This document shows positions 1 through 4,772 of a DNA stretch of 8,356 nucleotides, piece after piece; positions within the stretch are counted from its first letter, which is position 1, and each line of letters opens with the position of its first letter. Made by a program: the position numbers and the translations under genes. Where the stretch lies: NCBI GenBank assembly GCA_022712785.1, contig JAFLJX010000235.1:1-8356 (forward strand). Direction: 5' to 3'. Below the pieces are notes generated by a model, which did no database searches, had not been told where the DNA came from, and saw only the letters and a program-made list of their open reading frames with translations. This DNA comes from Mycoplasmatota bacterium. Lineage in GTDB: Bacteria > Bacillota_I > Bacilli_A > Izemoplasmatales > Izemoplasmataceae.

Positions 1-144
1 TTTATCCCTATTCTATTCTTCATTTTTATGTTTGTGGGCTTTGGAGTAATGGGGAATGTAACAGGTATAATTGGTTTAGTATTGTTCATTGAAATATTTC
101 TAACATCTAGTTTATTATTCTATTCATCTTCCAAAATTAAATAG
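1..144 (+). CDS. C-terminal fragment of a membrane protein (5' end outside window)
   Basis: The reading frame is open from the first base and ends at TAG 142-144, giving 47 residues. Nearly all of it is hydrophobic: two likely membrane segments, roughly residues 1-18 (FIPILFFIFMFVGFGVMG) and 23-41 (IIGLVLFIEIFLTSSLLFY), joined by a short NVTG turn, with a short tail ending SSSKIK that is probably cytoplasmic because of its two lysines. No family can be named from so short a piece. It appears unrelated to the tungsten genes downstream. I see no clear intrinsic terminator after it. The frame call is fairly safe because hydrophobic composition and stop position agree, but an unrelated AT-rich open stretch cannot be fully excluded. 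Confidence 0.55.
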   Translation, partial: FIPILFFIFMFVGFGVMGNVTGIIGLVLFIEIFLTSSLLFYSSSKIK

Positions 145-180
145 TAGTATTTTAAGATTCTACATTCTGTTTATTATTTA

Positions 181-189
181 TGATATAAT
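181..189 (+). promoter_or_regulatory. Extended -10 promoter for the small lipoprotein-like gene
   Basis: TGATATAAT matches the extended -10 consensus TGnTATAAT exactly. No good -35 is visible at the usual distance (TACATT at 161-166), as is common for extended -10 promoters. Transcription would start near 195-197, a few bases before the GGAGGTG ribosome binding site at 202-208. This is sequence-based inference only. Confidence 0.5.
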
Positions 190-201
190 TATTATTGTTT
201 T

Positions 202-257
202 GGAGGTGTTAGGATTAATAAATATATTAGTTTTTTTATATATTAATAATACTTGTT
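202..257 (+). other. Ribosome binding site and out-of-frame signal-peptide coding segment
   Basis: A consensus GGAGGTG lies at 202-208, and the codon at normal spacing is ATT (214-216), not ATG. Reading from ATT gives (M)NKYISFF and then reaches TAA at 244-246 after the T7 run at 231-237. Stepping back one base at that run gives YILIILVMTSGC, which flows directly into the open frame at 258. The joined product is a textbook lipoprotein signal: short basic start, hydrophobic core, then TSGC. The zero-frame codons at the run are AGT TTT TTT, so T TTT TTT is also a formally correct -1 slippery heptamer. The choices are a decayed or phase-varying gene, a sequencing error in the homopolymer, or an ATT start plus frameshifting. 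Confidence 0.55.
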
Positions 258-518
258 ATGACATCAGGATGTGGATTAAGAGAGAAACTTTTATCGCCAC
301 CTGAAGTATTTACTGTACCTAGGGGCTCATTAGTTGCAGAATGTACAATAGATGATGATGTTTACCAATATTTTGTAAATGATATAGAACAAGACGAAGA
401 TTCTGTAGATTATCTTATAGAGCAAGCATATCTAAATGTTAATAGTGTTGAAAACTATCTAGCGATTGAATATCCAGATTTATGTGCATTTAGCGAGTAT
501 TATGAAAACGATGAATAA
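258..518 (+). CDS. Small acidic hypothetical protein, probably the body of a lipoprotein
   Basis: The longest ATG-initiated frame gives 86 residues beginning MTSGCGLREK and ending ENDE. I do not recognise a family. After the first 25 residues the protein is strongly acidic (DDD, EQDEDS, EYYENDE) and rich in tyrosine, with no transmembrane segment of its own. ATG 258 has no Shine-Dalgarno sequence before it, while a strong one lies 50 bases upstream in front of a signal-peptide segment in another frame. The true N-terminus is therefore probably upstream, and the Cys at residue 5 (codon 270-272) is the likely lipidated residue. As it stands the gene may be broken or expressed poorly. The stop codon TAA (516-518) lies at the edge of the terminator stem shared with the convergent gene. 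There is no evident link with cofactor synthesis. Confidence 0.5.
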   Translation: MTSGCGLREKLLSPPEVFTVPRGSLVAECTIDDDVYQYFVNDIEQDEDSVDYLIEQAYLNVNSVENYLAIEYPDLCAFSEYYENDE

Positions 519-554
519 AAATAAGTAAATCCAAATAGGATTTACTTATTTTTT
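517..554. terminator. Bidirectional intrinsic terminator between convergent genes
   Basis: A perfect 16-bp inverted repeat pairs 517-532 with 538-553 around the 5-base loop AAATA. The G/C part of the stem is next to the loop (TCC/GGA). The A-run at 517-521 and T-run at 549-554 supply a U-tract in either direction. It ends the small gene on the plus strand and the ThiF-like gene on the minus strand, whose stop codon (546-548, complement) lies inside the stem. Confidence 0.88.
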
Positions 555-1217
555 AAACATTATTCTATATTCATGATCCAGTAAATCGACATACAATATT
601 TGATTTATTAAAGACTCTTTTTTTAAAATAAATTTAGTAAATTCACTAATCATCATATTACCTATAATACCGGGAGTGAAAGTTGGACTCATTAACTCTG
701 ACTCTATACCATGTTTTTTATCTTTATATAATTCACTTAAAATACCACTTCCTGGCATTATTATACCAAGTTGTCCATACCATCCTGCAATTGCCCCATG
801 AATCAATGGGATATTAAATGTATTGCAATATTTTTCAAGTAATACTTTTGATTCAATATTATCAACTGCATCAAATACAATATCAATGTTTTCAAAATTG
901 GTGATATCAAATGAATCATCTAATTTTGTATGAATTGCTTTTATATTTAAATTAGGATTAATTTCTAATAAACCTTGTTTAACCACTTCGACTTTAGATT
1001 TGCTTATACTACTAAGTGTTGAAAACATTTGTCGATTTAAATTTGACTCGTCAAAATCGTCATAATCTACGATAGTAATTGAACTAACACCTATCCTAGC
1101 TAAACTTGAAGCAATGTATCCACCAAGCCCTCCAACACCAACCACAAGAACTTTTGTAAAAATAAATTTTTTCAGTTCAGAATCATTCATAATTCCCATA
1201 TTTCTACTATATTGCAT
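546..1217 (-). CDS. ThiF/MoeB/HesA family adenylyltransferase
   Basis: This is an E1-like enzyme that adenylates the C-terminal glycine of a small ubiquitin-fold sulfur carrier (MoaD or ThiS type). Here the substrate is inferred to be MoaD, which supplies sulfur to molybdopterin synthase. The protein is 223 residues. Visible motifs are the nucleotide-binding loop GVGGLG at 27-32, the acidic end of the next strand D51, ESNLNRQ at 57-63 with the conserved Arg, FDAVDN at 115-120, HGAIAGWYGQ at 140-149, and PTFTPGIIGNMM at 178-189. It has a single cysteine (C131), so it lacks the two CxxC zinc motifs and the usual catalytic-loop Cys of E. coli MoeB and ThiF. It belongs to the compact branch. The start at 1217 is chosen because GGAGGTG (complement of 1222-1228) sits just upstream. 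An earlier in-frame ATG at 1262 lies upstream of the predicted transcription start. It is transcribed away from the tungsten operon. No moaD or moaE is in view. Confidence 0.85.
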   Translation of the reverse strand: MQYSRNMGIMNDSELKKFIFTKVLVVGVGGLGGYIASSLARIGVSSITIVDYDDFDESNLNRQMFSTLSSISKSKVEVVKQGLLEINPNLNIKAIHTKLDDSFDITNFENIDIVFDAVDNIESKVLLEKYCNTFNIPLIHGAIAGWYGQLGIIMPGSGILSELYKDKKHGIESELMSPTFTPGIIGNMMISEFTKFILKKESLINQILYVDLLDHEYRIMFKK

Positions 1218-1250
1218 GAGACACCTCCACTTTAATATAAGTGTATCTTT

Positions 1251-1278
1251 ATTATAATACATTGTACATATATTTCAA
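1251..1278 (-). promoter_or_regulatory. Promoter of the ThiF-like gene
   Basis: On the minus strand, TTGAAA (complement of 1273-1278) and TATAAT (complement of 1251-1256) are separated by 16 bases, a good sigma-A-type match. Transcription would begin near 1244, giving a leader of about 25 bases before ATG 1217. This supports the shorter start for the protein. Confidence 0.65.
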
Positions 1279-1316
1279 TTAAATGATAGTTATTTTTTAA
1301 AAAAAATACTGATGTA

Positions 1317-1330
1317 AGAAAGCGCTTATA
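1317..1330 (+). promoter_or_regulatory. cre-like palindrome at the tup promoter
   Basis: AGAAAGCGCTTATA contains the perfect 8-bp palindrome AAGCGCTT (1320-1327) and agrees at 11 of 14 positions with the idealised catabolite-responsive element TGAAAGCGCTTTCA. It lies just upstream of the -10 element, where CcpA binding would block RNA polymerase. Several cre positions are degenerate, so a chance match remains possible. No CcpA gene is in the window. Confidence 0.35.
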
Positions 1331-1332
1331 TA

Positions 1333-1341
1333 TGGTATAAT
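1333..1341 (+). promoter_or_regulatory. Extended -10 promoter of the tungsten/cofactor operon
   Basis: TGGTATAAT is an exact extended -10 match (TGnTATAAT). The -35 region around 1313-1318 (TGTAAG) is weak. Transcription would start near 1347-1349, immediately before the structured leader. The promoter is divergent from that of the ThiF-like gene, with about 85 bases between the two -10 elements. Confidence 0.6.
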
Positions 1342-1352
1342 ATATTTATTAT

Positions 1353-1490
1353 AAAAGTATCCGAGCTTAAAAGTCTAAGGGTTTCTATGACTTCAAAGCC
1401 GAAGGGTATATAGAGAAATTTATATGCCTCCCACGTTTGGAAAGGATGATAGACTTTTTACTCCTTTTTGGTGTGAAAAGTCTTTTTTTT
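1353..1490 (+). promoter_or_regulatory. Moco/Tuco (molybdenum or tungsten cofactor) riboswitch with terminator
   Basis: The leader reproduces the most conserved segments of the Moco RNA as I recall them from the E. coli moaA leader. GCCGAAGGG lies at 1398-1406. A short hairpin (about 1405-1424) has an AGAAAT-like loop. It is followed by GCCTCCC and then TTTGGAAAGGAT, the counterpart of CTGGAAAGGTG. Possible pairing: TCC/GGA at the base (1360-1362 with 1444-1446), optionally AAAAG/CTTTT (1353-1357 with 1454-1458), and a 5' hairpin GCTT..AAGTC / GACTT..AAGC within 1365-1399. The arm between CCGAGC and GCCGAAGGG is shorter than in E. coli, which would suit the P3-reduced tungsten-cofactor variants. 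The genes downstream import tungstate and build the cofactor, exactly this class's known context. Class assignment is strong; the choice of Mo or W ligand is inference. Confidence 0.85.
1451..1490 (+). terminator. Intrinsic terminator, expression platform of the riboswitch
   Basis: AGACTTTTTACTCC (1451-1464) pairs with GGTGTGAAAAGTCT (1470-1483) around a T5 loop, with one mismatch and one G-U pair, followed by a T-run through 1490. It ends 11 bases before the tupA start codon, so it must be read through for expression. The 5' arm AGACTTTT can instead pair with an identical copy of the 3' arm, AAAAGTCT, at 1369-1376 inside the aptamer region. Confidence 0.88.
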
Positions 1491-1501
1491 GAGGTGAAGG
1501 A

Positions 1502-2287
1502 ATGAAAAAATTATTATTAATAACAGTTTTATTTTTAACAATCTTTCTTAGTTCTTGTAAGAAAGAGGAACTTCTTTTAGTTACTACAACATCACTTGAT
1601 AACTCTGGATTTTTAGAGTATATTCTACCGTTTTTTGAAGAAGAATATGGTGTACATGTTAAAGTAGTTGCAAGAGGTACAGGTGCAGCACTTGCACTTG
1701 GTGCAGAGGGACAAGCAGATGTGTTATTTGTGCATGACTATGATAGTGAAATGATATTTATGAACGCAGGATATGGTGAAAAGAGAGCCGATGTAATGTA
1801 TAACCATTTTCTAATAGTTGGACCAAAAGCATTAAATCTAGGAAGCGTTGAAGCAACACTAGAACATATTTATAGTAATGAACTTGAATTCTATTCAAGA
1901 GGTGATTCTTCAGGGACTCATCTAAAAGAATTAAGCCAATGGGAAATGTTTGATTATGATGTGTCAAGTTTTGGTGATTGGTATCAAGAAACTGGGCAAG
2001 GCATGGGATCAACGTTGTCAATGTCTGCGTTAGACGATCACTATACTTTAGCGGATATCGCAACATTTTGCGCTATGCAGGACACACTTGACATAGAAGT
2101 TGCGTATGAAGATGTAAATCAATTAGTTAATCAATATGGGATTATCAAAGTAACCGGAGATTTACATAATAGAGATGACAAGAACGCTGACTTATTCTAT
2201 GATTGGATTCTAAGAGATGATGTTCAAGTATTGATTTCAGAATATATAATGTGTGAGTTACAAATGTTTTACCCAAATGCGGAGTGA
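1502..2287 (+). CDS. tupA: Tungstate ABC transporter substrate-binding lipoprotein TupA
   Basis: This is the extracytoplasmic binding protein that captures tungstate with high affinity and delivers it to TupB/TupC. It is 261 residues, normal for TupA. A lipoprotein signal is clear: MKK, hydrophobic core at about 4-15, lipobox LSSC with Cys19. Family motifs follow in order: TTTSLDNSG at 28-36, VARGTGAALALG at 56-67, the oxyanion-binding RGDSSGTH at 133-140, WYQETGQGMGSTL at 160-172 and YTLADIATF at 181-189. These patterns distinguish TupA from ModA; specificity for tungstate over molybdate is known for the family and inferred here. The start is supported by GAGGTG at 1491-1496. It is the first gene of the operon, directly behind the riboswitch terminator, and its TGA stop is followed after 4 bases by tupB. 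Confidence 0.93.
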   Translation: MKKLLLITVLFLTIFLSSCKKEELLLVTTTSLDNSGFLEYILPFFEEEYGVHVKVVARGTGAALALGAEGQADVLFVHDYDSEMIFMNAGYGEKRADVMYNHFLIVGPKALNLGSVEATLEHIYSNELEFYSRGDSSGTHLKELSQWEMFDYDVSSFGDWYQETGQGMGSTLSMSALDDHYTLADIATFCAMQDTLDIEVAYEDVNQLVNQYGIIKVTGDLHNRDDKNADLFYDWILRDDVQVLISEYIMCELQMFYPNAE

Positions 2288-2291
2288 TTAG

Positions 2292-2975
2292 ATGATTTAT
2301 GAAAGTGTTATTGAAGCATTTAAATTATTAATATCTTTTGATGCAGAAATATATTCAATTATATTTCTTTCTTTAGCTATATCTATTTTAGCTACTTTAA
2401 CTGCTTCAATAATAGGAACCTTTCTTGGGATACTTATTAGTATTTCAGACTTTAGATTTAAGAGATTTACTAAAAAACTTATTTTTACTTTTATGGGTAT
2501 TCCACCCGTTGTGTTAGGGTTAGTTGTTTTATTACTATTAACTGGACCATTTGATAACTTAAACTTGCTGTTTACTAAGACAGCAATGTATATAGCTCAA
2601 ACATTATTGGTTTTACCGATAATAATTGGGAACATCATTATTACTAGTGAAAAAACACAAAAGAAGGTATTAGAAACTGCGACCACACTTGGAGCATCTA
2701 AAATAGACAAAATATATCTATTAATCATCGAAACAAAACCATTTATATATATGAGCATTATATTAGGGTTTTCAAGAGCATTAAGTGAAGTAGGAGCAGT
2801 TATGCTTGTTGGTGGGAACATTAGAGGTGACACCAGGGTTATGACTACATTTATTGCCTTAAATAATAGTATGGGTGAATACGCAATGTCAATTGCGATG
2901 GGAATTATATTATTAACTATCGCATTTTTACTACATACCTTACTCGCAAGGTTTAGAGGTGATTTTTATGATTGA
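2292..2975 (+). CDS. tupB: Tungstate ABC transporter permease TupB
   Basis: This integral membrane component forms the tungstate channel between TupA and the ATPase. It has 227 residues with about five hydrophobic segments (near 22-51, 62-84, 97-119, 150-175 and 198-219). The cytoplasmic EAA coupling loop is visible at about 128-147 (ETATTLGASKIDKIYLLIIE), which docks on the ATPase. The adjacent SRALSEVGAVMLVGGN at 161-176 is typical of TupB/WtpB permeases. The ATG at 2292 is preceded by GGAG (2281-2284), which lies in the last codons of tupA, so translation is probably coupled. Its last 8 bases overlap the start of the next gene. No anomalies seen. Confidence 0.92.
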   Translation: MIYESVIEAFKLLISFDAEIYSIIFLSLAISILATLTASIIGTFLGILISISDFRFKRFTKKLIFTFMGIPPVVLGLVVLLLLTGPFDNLNLLFTKTAMYIAQTLLVLPIIIGNIIITSEKTQKKVLETATTLGASKIDKIYLLIIETKPFIYMSIILGFSRALSEVGAVMLVGGNIRGDTRVMTTFIALNNSMGEYAMSIAMGIILLTIAFLLHTLLARFRGDFYD

Positions 2976-4770
2976 GATAAAAGACTTAAAAGTAAAAATG
3001 AAATCTTTAGAATTTCTATTTGAAGACTTTAAATTTGAAAAAGGTAAAGTCACAGTTATAAGTGGAAGAAATGGCGCAGGGAAAACTACTTTACTAAGAG
3101 TTTTCGCTTCGTTTTTAGACTATGAAGGATCATTAAAAATAAATGCAAATATTACATACAATAGTCAGGAACCGGTTATATTTAATAGAACTGCATATTG
3201 TAATATTGCTTATCCATTAAAAGTAAGAAAACTAGATATTTCAATGTATCACGATAAGATAATTGAGTATTCCAAATTATTAGATATAGAACATTTATTA
3301 GATACAAACGCATTAAAATTATCGTCAGGAGAAAAAATGAAAGTGTCTATTATTAGATCAATTATATTTAATCCTGATATAGTATTACTTGATGAACCAA
3401 CAACCCACCTAGATTTAGAATCAATCGCTGAGCTTACAAATCTTATTAGTTCTCTTAAAGATAAAATAACCTTTATAATTGTAACCCACAATAAAACATT
3501 TATGGAAGATTTAGCTGATGTGGAATACAAAGTAGGAGGAAAAATGTTATTAGTTAAAACGATAGATGAAACGATTAAGTTATTGAAGGAAAACTTTAAT
3601 AACTACAATTTAAAAACAAAGACAATATTACTAAATGAATCGCTAAATTATGTAATCGCTGAAGATGTTATATCTAGCGAGGATGTTCCTCATTTTAATA
3701 GAAGTGTAGTTGACGGATATGCCGTTGATTTTAATAGTGTAAAATTAGCAACCTCTTCAACACCTTCAATACTTGAACATACTGGTGAAGTATTAATGGG
3801 AACTGAGTCATTTGTTATAGTTAAACCAAACACAACTGTCTATGTTCCAACAGGTGGTCATTTACCAAAAGGATCAAACGCAGTTGTTATGATTGAGAAT
3901 ACTGAGATTCTTGGGAAAGAAGTAATAATTAATAAGAGTGTATCAAAAAACGAAAATACATTACTAAAAGGAACTGATATTTCAATGGGTCAAATTGTTG
4001 TATCTAAAAACACTTTAGTAACACCATTGATAATAGGTTCATTAAAAGCAATTGGGATTAATAAAATATTAGTATTTGAAAAACTATCATCTTTAGTTAT
4101 ATCCACAGGTGATGAAATAGTAAAAGACAAGAGTACTTTAAACATTGGTGAAATTCGAGATATAAATACTTACACAATAAGTAATCATTTATCTAGTAAA
4201 AACATAATAGTAAATGAATCAATAATTATAAATGATAATTTTATCGAATATAAAAACGCTGTACTAAAAGGGTTTGAATCTTCTGATATAATTTTTAGTA
4301 GTGGAGGAAGTAGTGTAGGAGAAAAAGACTATACTTTAGCCATTTTAAGAGATATTGGTGCAAAAATATTAGTCCATGGAATTAATATTAAACCTGGTAA
4401 ACCTAGTATTATAGCTAAGTATAACAACAAGTTATTCTTTGGATTACCTGGACAACCAACTTCCGCATTTTTTGTTTTGAATACTTTTATAAATGTGATA
4501 ATAAACACAATATATAATATTGATAGTGTAATCCCTATTCCATACTTTGAAGCAAGATTAGATTCAAATGTACATTCTCCTACAGGTAGAAGAATGTACC
4601 AATTAGTAAATATAAAATCAAAAGATAAAGAGTATATTGCAACTCCACTTTTTTCGAAAAGTGGGATGATCCATTCTTTAACTTTGGCAAATGGATACAT
4701 GATAATTGATGAATCTAGTGAAGGATATACTGAGAATTCAATTGTAAAAGTATATAGATTGGGGGACTAA
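2968..4770 (+). CDS. Fusion of tungstate importer ATPase (TupC) with molybdopterin molybdotransferase (MoeA)
   Basis: One 600-residue protein joins two complete enzymes. Residues 1-192 are an ABC ATPase: Walker A GRNGAGKT 33-40, Q-loop Gln67, signature LSSGE 118-122, Walker B with DEPTTHLD 142-149, H-loop His174. Residues 193-600 are a full MoeA, the enzyme that inserts the oxyanion metal into adenylylated molybdopterin: PHFNRSVVDGYA 241-252, LPKGSNAVVMIE 299-310, KGTDI 334-338, STGDE 379-383, GEIRDIN 394-400, SSGGSSVG 444-451 with KDY 453-456 region, IKPGKP 474-479, GLPGQPTSA 492-500. The acids equivalent to E. coli MoeA D59, D142, E188, D228 and D259 are present. The GEDI motif reads GTDI here. 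ATG 2968 is chosen over GTG 2959 because AGAGGTG (2955-2961) is its binding site. It overlaps tupB by 8 bases. An internal binding site and ATG mark the domain junction. Confidence 0.92.
   Translation: MIEIKDLKVKMKSLEFLFEDFKFEKGKVTVISGRNGAGKTTLLRVFASFLDYEGSLKINANITYNSQEPVIFNRTAYCNIAYPLKVRKLDISMYHDKIIEYSKLLDIEHLLDTNALKLSSGEKMKVSIIRSIIFNPDIVLLDEPTTHLDLESIAELTNLISSLKDKITFIIVTHNKTFMEDLADVEYKVGGKMLLVKTIDETIKLLKENFNNYNLKTKTILLNESLNYVIAEDVISSEDVPHFNRSVVDGYAVDFNSVKLATSSTPSILEHTGEVLMGTESFVIVKPNTTVYVPTGGHLPKGSNAVVMIENTEILGKEVIINKSVSKNENTLLKGTDISMGQIVVSKNTLVTPLIIGSLKAIGINKILVFEKLSSLVISTGDEIVKDKSTLNIGEIRDINTYTISNHLSSKNIIVNESIIINDNFIEYKNAVLKGFESSDIIFSSGGSSVGEKDYTLAILRDIGAKILVHGINIKPGKPSIIAKYNNKLFFGLPGQPTSAFFVLNTFINVIINTIYNIDSVIPIPYFEARLDSNVHSPTGRRMYQLVNIKSKDKEYIATPLFSKSGMIHSLTLANGYMIIDESSEGYTENSIVKVYRLGD
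3534..3546 (+). promoter_or_regulatory. Internal ribosome binding site and ATG at the TupC/MoeA junction
   Basis: AGGAGG (3534-3539) is followed after four A's by ATG (3544-3546), in frame within the fusion gene. This ATG is residue 193 of the fusion and begins MLLVKTIDETIKLL, which is where free MoeA proteins normally begin. It could direct synthesis of a separate 408-residue MoeA. The spacing is slightly short but compatible with initiation. The bases are also constrained by the Gly-Gly-Lys-Met codons, so activity is inference. Confidence 0.5.
4645..4664 (+). repeat. Intragenic hairpin with TTCG loop
   Basis: CCACTTTT (4645-4652) and AAAAGTGG (4657-4664) form a perfect 8-bp stem around TTCG, near the 3' end of the tupC-moeA fusion. 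No U-run follows, so it is not a terminator. It may be a chance structure or an mRNA stability element. Confidence 0.4.
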
Positions 4771-4772
4771 AA

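Noticed and set aside
223..245. TATATTA direct repeats near the small lipoprotein gene
   Set aside because: Seven-base A/T repeats are expected by chance in sequence this AT-rich.
1218..1262. Longer N-terminus of the ThiF-like protein starting at 1262
   Set aside because: GGAGGTG is directly before ATG 1217, and the predicted transcription start (about 1244) lies downstream of the 1262 ATG.
1758..2066. Open frame on the minus strand inside tupA, and similar antisense frames inside tupB, tupC-moeA, the second moeA and moaA
   Set aside because: They have no ribosome binding sites or recognisable motifs and lie opposite genes with full family motifs; they are by-products of AT-rich codon use.
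2285..2287. TGA read as tryptophan (mycoplasma code)
   Set aside because: Reading through TGA at the end of tupA or tupB soon meets more stops and destroys well-placed neighbouring starts; all Trp codons in conserved motifs are TGG.
1502..2287. Molybdate (ModA) or phosphate (PstS) binding protein as identity of the first operon gene
   Set aside because: TTTS, RGDSSGTH and the WYQETGQGMG region follow the TupA pattern, and the permease and cofactor genes beside it fit tungstate better than phosphate.
2959..2967. GTG at 2959 as start of the TupC-MoeA fusion
   Set aside because: The GTG is part of its own ribosome binding site AGAGGTG; ATG 2968 has correct spacing and begins with the usual ABC ATPase N-terminus MIEIKDL.
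4645..4664. Terminator within the tupC-moeA fusion
   Set aside because: The hairpin lacks a T-run on either side in the coding direction and lies within the conserved C-terminal MoeA region.
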